Below are positions 52,260 to 62,969 of a DNA stretch of 64,000 nucleotides, one piece after another. Origin of the DNA: Streptomyces vinaceus. Its GTDB lineage: Bacteria; Actinomycetota; Actinomycetes; Streptomycetales; Streptomycetaceae. The stretch covers positions 4,741,001 through 4,805,000 of the forward strand of contig NZ_CP023692.1 of the NCBI RefSeq assembly GCF_008704935.1, in the 5' to 3' direction. Made by a program: the position numbers and the translations under genes. The first letter of the stretch is position 1. Each line of letters begins with the position of its first letter. The notes under the pieces are model-generated. The model saw only the letters and a list, made by a program, of their open reading frames with translations, ran no database searches and was not told the DNA's origin.

Positions 52260-53222
52260 ATGCGTCCCGTTCACACCGCACTCGCCGTACTCGTCGCCGC
52301 CGTCTGGGGCTTCAACTTCGTCGTCATCGAGATCGGCCTCGGCCACTTCCCGCCGCTGCTCCTGTCCGCCCTGCGGTTCCTGGTCGCGGCCCTGCCCGCC
52401 GTGTTCTTCGTCGGGCGGCCCAAGACCGCCTGGAAGTGGATCATCGCGGTCGGAGTGGCCCTCGGCGTCGCCAAGTTCGGCCTCCTGTTCACCGGCATGG
52501 CCGCCGGGATGCCGGCCGGCCTGTCCTCGCTCGTGCTCCAGGTGCAGTCCGTCTTCACCGCCGTCCTCGCCTCCCTCGTCCTGCGCGAGCGGCCCGGGCC
52601 GGTCCGCGTCGCGGGCATGGCCGTCGCGCTCGCCGGGATCGCGGTCGCCGCCGTGGACGGGGGGACGTCCGGGCCCGTCCTCGGCTTCACCCTGGTCGTC
52701 GCGGCCGCCGCCTGCTGGGGCGTGTCCAACGTGCTGACCCGCAAGGCGTCCCCGCCCGACGCGCTGAACTTCATGGTCTGGGTGTGCACGGTCCCGGTGC
52801 TTCCGCTGTTCGCGCTCTCGCTGCTGCTGGAGGGGCCCGAGCGGGACCTGGCCGCGCTGCGCGGGCTGGACTGGTCCGGGGCCGCGGTCATCGCGTACGT
52901 CGCCTGGGTGTCCACCGTGTTCGGCTTCGGCGCCTGGAACCACCTGCTCAAGCGCTACCCGGCCTCGTCGGTCGCGCCGTTCTCGCTGCTGGTGCCGGTG
53001 TTCGGGATGTCCTCGGCCGCGCTGGTCCTGGGCGAGGGGATCTCGGGGCTGCGGTGGGTGGCGGCGCTGCTGCTGGTCGGCGGGGTGGGCATGACCTCGC
53101 TGGCCCCGGCCCGCGCGGGCACCCGTACGAAGGAGGCGGAGGGCGCCGGCGCCACGGGCGCCGCCGCGGCGGTCAGTGCGGGGAGCCCTCCTGCAGCGGC
53201 AGCCGCCAGTCCTGCCCCGTGA
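52260..53222 (+). CDS. EamA/DMT family transporter
   Basis: A 320-residue membrane protein with ten predicted helices in two EamA repeats. Repeat 1: ALAVLVAAVWGFNFVVIEIGL to VAGMAVALAGIAVAAVDG. Repeat 2: GFTLVVAAAACWGVSNVLTRK to VAALLLVGGVGMTSL. Similar to YedA/RhtA-type metabolite exporters. The last 35 residues are an Ala/Gly-rich tail (EAEGAGATGAAAAVSAGSPP) and overlap the 3' end of the convergent GNAT gene by 50 bases. Likely controlled by the divergent LysR. Confidence 0.87.
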   Translation: MRPVHTALAVLVAAVWGFNFVVIEIGLGHFPPLLLSALRFLVAALPAVFFVGRPKTAWKWIIAVGVALGVAKFGLLFTGMAAGMPAGLSSLVLQVQSVFTAVLASLVLRERPGPVRVAGMAVALAGIAVAAVDGGTSGPVLGFTLVVAAAACWGVSNVLTRKASPPDALNFMVWVCTVPVLPLFALSLLLEGPERDLAALRGLDWSGAAVIAYVAWVSTVFGFGAWNHLLKRYPASSVAPFSLLVPVFGMSSAALVLGEGISGLRWVAALLLVGGVGMTSLAPARAGTRTKEAEGAGATGAAAAVSAGSPPAAAAASPAP

Positions 53223-53703
53223 GGCTGACTCCGTACGAGCGGTGCGGGCGCTCGGCCACCAGGGTGAAACCGGCGCGCTCGTAGAGGGAACGGGCCGAGG
53301 CCAGCACGTCGTTGGTCCACAGCACCAGCTCGCGGTAGCCCACGGAGCGGGCGAACGCGACGACGGCGTCGACGAGCAGGGACCCGATGCCGTGGCCCCG
53401 GCCCCGCGGCTCCACGAGCAGCAGCCGCAGCCGCGCCGTGCCGGGCGAGCCGTCCTCGCGCACGCACATCACCGAGCCGACCGGGCGGCCGTCCAGCTCG
53501 GCGATCCAGACCCGCTCCAGGTACGGGTCGTGGTCCTCGGCGAAGTCGGCGACGATCCGGGCCACCAGGCCCTCGAAGTCCGCGTTCCAGCCGTACTCGG
53601 CGGCGTAGAGCGCGCCGTGCCGCTGCACGATCCAGCCCAGCTCCCCGGGCTCGGGATCCCGCAGCCTTACCGGTGCGGCGGAGTTGTCAGCAGGGGGCTC
53701 CAT
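53173..53703 (-). CDS. GNAT family N-acetyltransferase
   Basis: A 176-residue acetyltransferase: VRLRDPEPGELGWIVQRHGALYAAEYGWNADFEGLVARIVADF, then the acetyl-CoA loop LLLVEPRGRGHGIGSLLVDAVVAFARSVGYRELVLWTN, ending SLYERAGFTLVAERPH. This is the GNAT part typical of MarR-GNAT fusions, here without the MarR half. Convergent with the EamA gene, sharing 50 bases of coding DNA at the 3' ends. Confidence 0.86.
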   Translation of the reverse strand: MEPPADNSAAPVRLRDPEPGELGWIVQRHGALYAAEYGWNADFEGLVARIVADFAEDHDPYLERVWIAELDGRPVGSVMCVREDGSPGTARLRLLLVEPRGRGHGIGSLLVDAVVAFARSVGYRELVLWTNDVLASARSLYERAGFTLVAERPHRSYGVSLTGQDWRLPLQEGSPH

Positions 53704-53722
53704 GGCGCCCCAGGGTAGCGGG

Positions 53723-54253
53723 CTACCTCTTTCCGCCGCCCAGGATCTGGCCGAGCAGGTCTCCCAGTCCGCCGCCCTCGGCCGGGGCTGCGGCGGGGGC
53801 TCCTGCGGCGGACCCGGGGGCTCCGGCGGCCGTGCCCTTGCCGGCCGCCGCGCGCTTGGCGAAGACCGCCAGCACCACCGGGATCAGCATCTCGATGACG
53901 CGGGAGACGGTGGCCGCCGGGATACCGGTCTTCTTGGACACCGCCGCGGCCACCGGCTTGCTCACCTTCGCCAGCACCCCGGCCATCAGGCCCCCGCCGA
54001 GCAGCCCGCCCCCGAGCGTGGCCACGCCCCGCAGCGGGGGTTCGGACACCTCGGCGAAGGCCTGGCGCACCTCGTTCCCGTCGTCGTCATCGGCGTCGGC
54101 CTTCTGCCGGAGGTCGCCGGTCATGGCCCCGACCGTGGTCGCGACGGTCTCGCGGGCGCCGGCCGCGTCGGTGCCGAGCAGGCCGGCGATCTCGCTCAGC
54201 CGGTCCGGGCCCAGTTCGCCGAGGACGTCATCCTGGAATGAAGATTCGCTCAT
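53723..54253 (-). CDS. DUF937 family protein
   Basis: A 176-residue protein of the DUF937/YidB-like group. The helical N-part is FQDDVLGELGPDRLSEIAGLLGTDAAGARETVATTVGAMTGDLRQKA, the middle has glycine-rich ATLGGGLLGGGLMAGVLAKV and the C-part has KKTGIPAATVSRVIEMLIPVVLAVFAK and the terminal GGLGDLLGQILGGG motif common to this family. Function unknown. It lies 20 bases before the GNAT gene on the same strand and may be co-transcribed. Confidence 0.8.
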   Translation of the reverse strand: MSESSFQDDVLGELGPDRLSEIAGLLGTDAAGARETVATTVGAMTGDLRQKADADDDDGNEVRQAFAEVSEPPLRGVATLGGGLLGGGLMAGVLAKVSKPVAAAVSKKTGIPAATVSRVIEMLIPVVLAVFAKRAAAGKGTAAGAPGSAAGAPAAAPAEGGGLGDLLGQILGGGKR

Positions 54254-54446
54254 GCCCGAAACGCTACTTCTGGGGTGATTGGGTGGCACCTCGGACGGAC
54301 GCCGGAGCCCCCTCAGGTAATGGAAACGTAAAGTTCCGATTCCGTGTGCAACCCCGGAGCGGGGCAGCGGGTCGTATGGTGCGTCGGCACTTCCGGGGAG
54401 GGATCTGGGGGGATCGGGAAGTCCGGCGAGGGAGGGGTAACCGTGA

Positions 54447-54474
54447 GGGGGTCCGGCCGCGAGGCCGGGCCCCC
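54447..54474 (+). terminator. hairpin upstream of recD2
   Basis: GGGGGTCCGGCC (54447-54458) pairs with GGCCGGGCCCCC (54463-54474) with one G-U. It lies in the 287-base gap before recD2, about 65 bases before the start, and is followed by TT. No gene ends nearby on the plus strand, so it may shield recD2 or end a short transcript. Confidence 0.5.
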
Positions 54475-54504
54475 TTCTGGGTTCACCCCGGTCGTCCACA
54501 GGGC

Positions 54505-54534
54505 TGACGGGTTGTCGGCGCCGGGCGGTAGCTT
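54505..54534 (+). promoter_or_regulatory. candidate leaderless promoter of recD2
   Basis: TGACGG and TAGCTT are spaced by 18 bases. The -10 ends six bases before the recD2 ATG, where no ribosome site is seen, so the transcript may begin at the start codon. Confidence 0.4.
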
Positions 54535-54540
54535 CGTGCC

Positions 54541-56787
54541 ATGGCAACCAACGGGGCGGTGCAACTGGCGGTGGTCGAGGGGGTGCTCGAACGCATCACC
54601 TACGCCAACGAGGAGAGCGGTTACACGGTCGCCCGCGTCGACACCGGCCGCGGCAGCGGGGACCTGCTCACGGTCGTCGGCTCCCTGCTCGGGGCCCAGC
54701 CCGGCGAATCGCTGCGCATGGAGGGCCGCTGGGGATCCCACCCCCAGTACGGCAAGCAGTTCACGGTGGAGAACTACCGCACGGTGCTCCCCGCGACCAT
54801 CCAGGGCATCCGCCGCTATCTCGGCTCCGGCCTGATCAAGGGCATCGGCCCGAAGATCGCCGACCGGATCGTGGAGCACTTCGGCACCGACACCCTCGAC
54901 GTGATCGAGGAGGCGCCGAAGCGGCTGATCGAGGTGCCCGGCCTCGGCCCCAAGCGGACCAAGCTGATCGGCGCCGCCTGGGAGGAGCAGAAGGCGATCA
55001 AGGAGGTCATGGTCTTCCTCCAGGGCGTCGGCGTCTCCACCTCCATCGCCGTCCGCATCTACAAGAAGTACGCCGACGCCTCCATCTCCGTGGTCAAGAA
55101 CCAGCCGTACCGCCTCGCCGCCGACGTGTGGGGCATCGGCTTCCTGACCGCCGACCGCATCGCCCAGGCCGTCGGCATCCCGCACGACAGCCCCGAGCGG
55201 GTCAAGGCCGGGCTCCAGTACGCCCTGTCGCAGTCCACCGACCAGGGGCACTGCTTCCTGCCCGAGGAGCGGCTCATCGCCGACGGGGTCAAGCTGCTCC
55301 AGGTGGACACCGGGCTGGTCATCGAATGCCTGGCCGATCTCGCCGCCGATCCGGAGGGGGTCGTACGGGAGTCCGTGCCCGATCCGCAGGGCGGGCCGGA
55401 CCCGCTGACCGCCGTGTACCTGGTCCCCTTCCACCGGGCCGAGCTGTCGCTGGTCGGGCAGGTGCGCAGGCTCCTGCACGCCGAGGACGACCGGATGCCG
55501 GGGTTCCAGGACGTGGACTGGGACAGGGCCTTCGGCTGGCTGGCCGGGCGCACCGGGGCCAAGCTGGCTCCCGAGCAGCGGGACGCGGTCACCCTGGCGC
55601 TGACCCGCCGGGTGGCCGTCCTGACCGGCGGGCCGGGGTGCGGGAAGTCCTTCACCGTCCGCTCGATCGTGGAGCTGGCCCGGGCCAAGAAGGCCAAGGT
55701 CGTGCTCGCCGCGCCCACCGGCCGGGCCGCGAAACGGCTCGCGGAGCTCACCGGGGCCGAGGCCTCCACCGTGCACCGGCTGCTGGAGCTCAAGCCGGGC
55801 GGGGACGCGGCGTACGACCGGGAGCGCCCGCTGGACGCGGACCTGGTCGTCGTGGACGAGGCCTCGATGCTGGACCTGCTGCTGGCGAACAAGCTGGTCA
55901 AGGCCGTGGCACCCGGTGCGCACCTGCTGCTGGTGGGGGACGTGGACCAGCTGCCCTCGGTCGGCGCCGGGGAGGTGCTGCGGGACCTGCTGGCCGAGGG
56001 CGGTCCCGTACCGGCGGTCCGGCTGACCCGGATCTTCCGCCAGGCCCAGCAGTCGGGCGTGGTCACCAACGCCCACCGGATCAACACGGGCGCACCGCCG
56101 ATCACCGACGGGCTGCCGGACTTCTTCCTCTTCCCGGAGGAGGACACCGAGGAGGCCGGGCGGCTCGCCGTGGACGTGGCGGCCCGGCGGATTCCGGCCA
56201 GGTTCGGGCTGGACCCGCGGCGCGACATCCAGGTGCTGGCGCCCATGCACCGCGGCCCGGCCGGCGCCGGGAACCTCAACGCGCTGCTCCAGCAGGCGAT
56301 CACGCCGGCCCGGCCGGACCTGCCGGAGAAGCGGTTCGGCGGCCGGGTCTTCCGCGTCGGCGACAAGGTCACCCAGATCCGGAACAACTACGAGAAGGGC
56401 GCCAACGGCGTCTTCAACGGCACGGTCGGCGTGGTGACCGCCCTCGACGTGGACGAACAGCGGCTGACGGTGCGGACGGAGGAGGACGAGGAGGTGGGGT
56501 ACGAGTTCGCCGAGCTGGACGAGCTGGCGCACGCGTACGCCGTCACCATCCACCGCTCCCAGGGGAGTGAATATCCGGCCGTGGTGATCCCCGTCACCAC
56601 CGGGGCCTGGATGATGCTCCAGCGCAACTTGCTCTATACGGCGGTGACCAGGGCGAAGAAACTGGTCGTGCTGGTCGGGTCCCGCAAAGCGCTCGGCCAG
56701 GCCGTGCGTACCGTTTCCGCAGGTAGGAGGTTCACGGCGGTCGCGCCCAGGCTGTCCGGCCGGATACCGGTGGGAAACATCACCTAA
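54541..56787 (+). CDS. recD2: RecD2-type SF1B DNA helicase
   Basis: A 748-residue 5'-3' helicase of the RecD2 type that works without RecBC. The N-terminal OB-like part (VEGVLERITYANEESGYTVARV) is followed by helix-hairpin-helix repeats (GIGPKIADRIVEHFG; VPGLGPKRTKLIGAAW). Walker A is GGPGCGKS near residue 363, Walker B VVDEASMLD, motif III LLVGDVDQLPSVGAGEVL, then RLTRIFRQAQQSG and the C-terminal VTIHRSQGSEYPAVVIPV and LYTAVTRAKKLVVLVG. Involved in replication-fork and recombination repair. Confidence 0.92.
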   Translation: MATNGAVQLAVVEGVLERITYANEESGYTVARVDTGRGSGDLLTVVGSLLGAQPGESLRMEGRWGSHPQYGKQFTVENYRTVLPATIQGIRRYLGSGLIKGIGPKIADRIVEHFGTDTLDVIEEAPKRLIEVPGLGPKRTKLIGAAWEEQKAIKEVMVFLQGVGVSTSIAVRIYKKYADASISVVKNQPYRLAADVWGIGFLTADRIAQAVGIPHDSPERVKAGLQYALSQSTDQGHCFLPEERLIADGVKLLQVDTGLVIECLADLAADPEGVVRESVPDPQGGPDPLTAVYLVPFHRAELSLVGQVRRLLHAEDDRMPGFQDVDWDRAFGWLAGRTGAKLAPEQRDAVTLALTRRVAVLTGGPGCGKSFTVRSIVELARAKKAKVVLAAPTGRAAKRLAELTGAEASTVHRLLELKPGGDAAYDRERPLDADLVVVDEASMLDLLLANKLVKAVAPGAHLLLVGDVDQLPSVGAGEVLRDLLAEGGPVPAVRLTRIFRQAQQSGVVTNAHRINTGAPPITDGLPDFFLFPEEDTEEAGRLAVDVAARRIPARFGLDPRRDIQVLAPMHRGPAGAGNLNALLQQAITPARPDLPEKRFGGRVFRVGDKVTQIRNNYEKGANGVFNGTVGVVTALDVDEQRLTVRTEEDEEVGYEFAELDELAHAYAVTIHRSQGSEYPAVVIPVTTGAWMMLQRNLLYTAVTRAKKLVVLVGSRKALGQAVRTVSAGRRFTAVAPRLSGRIPVGNIT

Positions 56788-56801
56788 ATGATCGATCATT
56801 T
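56786..56801. promoter_or_regulatory. 16-bp perfect palindrome after recD2, upstream of citA
   Basis: AAATGATCGATCATTT is a perfect palindrome that begins inside the recD2 stop codon and lies about 170 bases before the citA start. Unlike the terminators here it is AT-rich and without a loop, so an operator is more likely. Confidence 0.55.
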
Positions 56802-56969
56802 GGGGTTCACGCACCGGTGCGGAGGGGGCAGGATGAGCTGGTTGAAGGCACTCAGTGCCGTCAAATAGACCAAAGGCCGACCCCGAGTGCACTCTCCTGC
56901 GCCAAATGGGGGAAGGTAGAGGCAGTCAGGGCACCTCGAAGAAGAGGCACTACGTCGGTGAGGGATGAC

Positions 56970-58259
56970 GTGAGCGACAACTCTGTAGTACTCCGGTACG
57001 CGGACGGTGAATACACCTACCCGGTGGTCGAAAGCACCGTCGGTGACCAGGGCTTCGACATCTCGAAGCTGAGGGCCCAGACCGGGCTCGTCACCTTGGA
57101 CAGCGGCTACGGCAACACCGCCGCCTACAAGTCCGCGATCACCTACCTCGACGGTGAGCAGGGCATCCTGCGTTACCGCGGTTACCCGATCGAGCAGCTG
57201 GCCGAGCGCTCGACCTTCATCGAGGTCGCGTACCTGCTGATCAACGGTGAGCTGCCGACCGTCGACCAGCTCGCGTCTTTCCGCAACGAGATCACCCAGC
57301 ACACGCTGCTGCACGAGGACGTGAAGCGGTTCTACGACGGCTTCCCGCGTGACGCGCACCCGATGGCGATGCTGTCCTCCGTGGTCAGCGCGCTGTCCAC
57401 GTTCTACCAGGACAGCCACAACCCCTTCGACGAGAAGCAGCGCCACCTCTCGACGATCCGCCTGCTGGCCAAGCTCCCGACGATCGCGGCCTACGCGTAC
57501 AAGAAGTCGGTCGGCCACCCGGTCGTCTACCCGCGCAACGACCTCGGCTACGTCGAGAACTTCCTGCGCATGACGTTCTCCGTGCCGGCCCAGGAGTACG
57601 ACCTGGACCCGGTCGTGGTCTCGGCGCTCGACAAGCTGCTCATCCTGCACGCGGACCACGAGCAGAACTGCTCGACCTCCACCGTGCGCCTGGTCGGCTC
57701 CTCGCAGGCGAACATGTTCGCCTCGATCTCCGCCGGCATCTCGGCCCTGTGGGGCCCGCTGCACGGTGGCGCCAACCAGTCCGTCCTCGAGATGCTGGAA
57801 GGCATCAAGAACGACGGCGGCGACGTCGACGCCTTCATCCGCAAGGTGAAGAACAAGGAGGACGGCGTCCGCCTCATGGGCTTCGGACACCGCGTCTACA
57901 AGAGCTTCGACCCCCGGGCGAAGATCATCAAGGCGGCGGCGCACGACGTCCTCTCCTCGCTCGGCAAGAGCGACGAGCTGCTCGACATCGCGCTCAAGCT
58001 GGAAGAGCACGCGCTGGCCGACGAATACTTCGTCTCGCGCAACCTCTACCCCAACGTGGACTTCTACACCGGCCTGATCTACCGGGCCATGGGCTTCCCG
58101 ACCGAGATGTTCACCGTGCTCTTCGCGCTCGGCCGCCTTCCCGGCTGGATCGCCCAGTGGCACGAGATGATCAAGGAGCCGGGTTCCCGCATCGGCCGCC
58201 CGCGCCAGATCTACACCGGCGAGGTCCTGCGCGACTTCGTCCCGGTCGAGGCCCGCTGA
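56970..58259 (+). CDS. citA: citrate synthase
   Basis: A 429-residue type II citrate synthase, first enzyme of the TCA cycle. It starts MSDNSVVLRYADGEYTYPVVESTVG from GTG 56970, with AGGG five bases upstream, and carries GILRYRGYPIEQLAERSTFIEVAYLL, the substrate His in HADHEQNCSTSTVRLVGSSQANMFASISAGI, LHGGANQSVLEML and the catalytic signature GFGHRVYKSFDPRAKII. In S. coelicolor citA mutants fail to raise aerial hyphae through acid build-up. A GC-rich terminator follows. Confidence 0.96.
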   Translation: MSDNSVVLRYADGEYTYPVVESTVGDQGFDISKLRAQTGLVTLDSGYGNTAAYKSAITYLDGEQGILRYRGYPIEQLAERSTFIEVAYLLINGELPTVDQLASFRNEITQHTLLHEDVKRFYDGFPRDAHPMAMLSSVVSALSTFYQDSHNPFDEKQRHLSTIRLLAKLPTIAAYAYKKSVGHPVVYPRNDLGYVENFLRMTFSVPAQEYDLDPVVVSALDKLLILHADHEQNCSTSTVRLVGSSQANMFASISAGISALWGPLHGGANQSVLEMLEGIKNDGGDVDAFIRKVKNKEDGVRLMGFGHRVYKSFDPRAKIIKAAAHDVLSSLGKSDELLDIALKLEEHALADEYFVSRNLYPNVDFYTGLIYRAMGFPTEMFTVLFALGRLPGWIAQWHEMIKEPGSRIGRPRQIYTGEVLRDFVPVEAR

Positions 58260-58282
58260 CCCGAGGTACCTCGAAGTTTGCG

Positions 58283-58333
58283 AAAAGCGCCCCGCCGTCG
58301 ATCCCCCCACGGGTCGACGGTCGGGGCGCTTTC
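58283..58333 (+). terminator. rho-independent terminator after citA
   Basis: AAAGCGCCCCG with an inner CCGTCGA pairs with TCGACGG and CGGGGCGCTTT, and the right arm runs into CCTTTCC. A long, near perfect two-part stem. Confidence 0.88.
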
Positions 58334-58641
58334 CTTTCCCCGGAACGGATTCCCCCCACGGGACCCGAGCCGGGGTGTCGGCGAGGAGCGCACGCGCGGT
58401 GCGCTCCGATGGGGTGTCTGCCGGGACCCGTACGGGTCGGGAGGGCCGCTCAAAGCACCCCGTTGAGCACGCGTCCCGGCCGGCTGATGCCCGGACGTCC
58501 CCCAAGACCTCCGTGAACGTCCCCCAAGACGTTCTTGGCATCGCCCCATTAGACCCACTGCGGCAGCGGATGGTTACGTTGCAATCACTGTGATCTGCGT
58601 CTCCCGTGAAGGAAGTGTGCGCAGAGTGGGGAGAAGATCCT
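58334..58641. other. 308-base gap with spaced repeats between citA and copA
   Basis: No convincing coding. It holds two exact copies of ACGTCCCCCAAGAC (58495-58508 and 58517-58530) 22 bases apart, of which the second is part of the inverted repeat GAACGTC-CCCCAA-GACGTTC (58515-58534). Further right is ATCAC-T-GTGAT (58584-58594). The neighbours end into this gap from both sides, so it is not an obvious promoter for either. It may hold a small RNA or an unannotated regulatory site. Confidence 0.5.
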
Positions 58642-60945
<2,304 letters not shown>

Positions 60946-61040
60946 GTCCGGCTCCAGGGGGAGGGCCGGGTCGTACGGAACCAGTATGAGCTGGCCGGCA
61001 CGGCCCGGCGGGGTACTGCGGAGGAGGAGGTGCGCGGTGC

Positions 61041-61277
61041 TCAGCCGGCCTGGCCGGCGAACTCGTACCCGGCCTCGTCCACGGCGGCGCGTACGTCCTC
61101 CTCGGCGAGCGGGGCGGCGGAGACCACGGTGACCTCGCCGGTCGCGGCGACGGCCTTGACCGAGCTGACGCCGGGCAGGGCGGAGAGCTCGCTGGTCACC
61201 GCGCCCTCGCAGTGACCGCAGGTCATGCCGGTCACCCGGTAGACGGTGGTGGTCTGGGTGTCCGTCTCGGCGCTCAT
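61041..61277 (-). CDS. copZ: copper chaperone / heavy-metal-associated domain protein
   Basis: A 78-residue Atx1-like protein: YRVTGMTCGHCEGAVTSELSALPGVSSVKAVAATGEVTV, with the MTCGHC metal site. It passes Cu(I) to the ATPase encoded downstream. ATG at 61277 behind AAGAGGAGA. A CsoR-type palindrome lies about 90 bases upstream. Confidence 0.93.
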   Translation of the reverse strand: MSAETDTQTTTVYRVTGMTCGHCEGAVTSELSALPGVSSVKAVAATGEVTVVSAAPLAEEDVRAAVDEAGYEFAGQAG

Positions 61278-61367
61278 GTCGTTCTCCTCTTCAAGGGCGT
61301 GTCCGGTCGCCGGGGGAGACGGCGGCGCGGGTGTTGTCACCCACCGTCCTCCCGACACTCGAAGACT

Positions 61368-61384
61368 ATACCCCTAGGGGGTAT
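61368..61384. promoter_or_regulatory. CsoR-type copper operator
   Basis: ATACCCCTAGGGGGTAT is a 17-bp near-perfect palindrome of the kind bound by the copper repressor CsoR, overlapping the likely -10 (TATACC) of the copZ-copA promoter. No csoR gene is in the window. Confidence 0.75.
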
Positions 61385-61455
61385 CAAGGCGAGCGCCGGG
61401 GAGCGGTGTCCTGAGCGGCGGCCGGGTCAGCGGGGGTGGGGAGCGGCGAGCATCG

Positions 61456-61493
61456 GGCGGCAGGCCCGGAGGCCGGGGCCGGGGCCTGCCGCC
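61456..61493 (-). terminator. terminator after the small HTH gene
   Basis: GGCGGCAGGCCC (61456-61467) pairs with GGGCCTGCCGCC (61482-61493), 16 bases beyond the stop codon of the leftward gene. Confidence 0.8.
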
Positions 61494-61508
61494 GGGGCCG
61501 GGTGGGGG

Positions 61509-61709
61509 TCAGTCCTCGCGGCGGCCCCGGTTGCCGGGGCGGCGGGCCACCCAGGTGCGGATCGTGTCGGCGTACCAGTAGGGCTTGCCGCCTTCCACGT
61601 GGTCGGGAGCGGGGAGCAGCCCGTGCTTGCGGTACGAGCGCACCGTGTCCGGCTGGACCCGGATATGGGCGGCGATCTCCTTGTACGACCACAGCTGTCG
61701 GTCGCTCAT
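61509..61709 (-). CDS. small MerR/excisionase-type HTH protein
   Basis: A 66-residue DNA-binding protein: LWSYKEIAAHIRVQPDTVRSYRKHGLLPAPDHVEGGKPYWYADTIRTWVARRPG. This is a single winged-helix of the MerR/BldC/excisionase-like type, without any effector domain. The ATG at 61709 has GGAGG eight bases upstream. Longer in-frame starts further up have no ribosome site. BldC-like proteins of this size bind direct repeats cooperatively in Streptomyces development; this one is not BldC itself. Targets unknown. The gap before it (61710-61940) shows no gene. Confidence 0.8.
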   Translation of the reverse strand: MSDRQLWSYKEIAAHIRVQPDTVRSYRKHGLLPAPDHVEGGKPYWYADTIRTWVARRPGNRGRRED

Positions 61710-61940
61710 CCACGACACCTCCTTGTCCACGGGGCGGGGCCGGCCGGGAGGGCCGTCGGGGGAGCCGCCGCGTGGACAGTGACGATCACTCGCGTTGTGC
61801 CCGGAGAACGACAGAGGGTGAAGGCGGGAGAGGGCTTGTCGACCGGCTGTGACGAAATACCCGCGTAACGGGGATATGCGTGACACAAGGGCGACGTGTG
61901 TGACACATGCGGCACAACAGGGTGGAGCGGGAAAGGGGGT

Positions 61941-62951
61941 TCAGCGGTAGAGGGCCGGCCGTTCCGCCAGCTCCACCGGGGTCCGTACGCCGCTGTGGGC
62001 GGCGGCGAGCCCCGCCGCGGAGACGGCGGCCGCCGCGTAGCCGTCCCAGGCGTCGGGCCCGTCCACCCGGCCCTGCGCGGCCGCGGCCACCCAGCGCCGC
62101 AGCTGGCGGTCGTAGGCGTCGGCGAAGCGCACGGTGAAGTCCTGCGGGATCTCGCCGTAGCTGTGGCCCGCGGACCGCACCAGCATCGCCCGGCCCTCAC
62201 CGATCTGGGCGCTGCCGGACTCGCCGACCGCCTCGCAGCGGACCTCGTAGCCGAAGCCGCAGTTGACGAAGATCTCCACGTCGACGATCGCGCCGCCCGC
62301 GGTCTCCAGCAGCACCAGCCGGGGATCGCGCAAGCCCTCGGGGGCCGCCGAGCTGGGCGCCGGGGAGAGCACGGAGACCGCCGTGACCTCCTGGCCGAGC
62401 AGCCAGCGCGCCGCGTCGACCTCGTGCACGACGGAGTCGGTGATCAGCATGTCGCTCGTGAAGAAGGGCGGCGAGGAGGCGTTGCGGTGCCGGCAGTGCA
62501 GGAACAGCGGCCGCCCGATGCCGCCCGCGTCCAGCAGCTCCTTCAGCCGCTCGTACTCGGCGTCGAAGCGCCGCATGAACCCCACCTGCACCAGGCGCCT
62601 GCCCAGCCGCTGCTCCGCCTCCATCACCCGCAGCGCCCCCGCCGGATCCGGGGTCAGCGGCTTCTCGCACAGCACCGGCAGCTCCCGCCCCAGGGCGTGC
62701 AGGATCGCCTCCTCGTGGGCGGGCCCCGGGGAGGCGATCAGCACGGCCTGGACTCCGGGAGCCGCTATCGCCGCAGCCGGGTCCGTGTGCGCGCTCGCCC
62801 CGTCCAGACCCGCCGCGACCGCCTTGACCCGGTCACCGTCCGGATCCGCCACGGCCACCACCCGGGCCCCGCCCACCGTCCGCCCGATCCGGCGGACATG
62901 GTCGGCGCCCATCTTCCCCGTCCCGATGACGGCGATGCCCAGCGTGCTCAT
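61941..62951 (-). CDS. iolG: Gfo/Idh/MocA oxidoreductase, inositol 2-dehydrogenase-like
   Basis: A 336-residue NAD-dependent enzyme. The Rossmann loop is IAVIGTGKMGADHVRRI, the conserved EKP is in VLCEKPLTPDPAGALRVMEAEQRLG, and the catalytic Lys/Asp/His region has VVHEVDAARWLLGQE. Best fit is myo-inositol or scyllo-inositol dehydrogenase because the next genes look like iolE and iolC. It lies 18 bases after the isomerase-like gene on the same strand. Confidence 0.85.
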   Translation of the reverse strand: MSTLGIAVIGTGKMGADHVRRIGRTVGGARVVAVADPDGDRVKAVAAGLDGASAHTDPAAAIAAPGVQAVLIASPGPAHEEAILHALGRELPVLCEKPLTPDPAGALRVMEAEQRLGRRLVQVGFMRRFDAEYERLKELLDAGGIGRPLFLHCRHRNASSPPFFTSDMLITDSVVHEVDAARWLLGQEVTAVSVLSPAPSSAAPEGLRDPRLVLLETAGGAIVDVEIFVNCGFGYEVRCEAVGESGSAQIGEGRAMLVRSAGHSYGEIPQDFTVRFADAYDRQLRRWVAAAAQGRVDGPDAWDGYAAAAVSAAGLAAAHSGVRTPVELAERPALYR

Positions 62952-62969
62952 CTCTTGTTCCCTCCGGGG

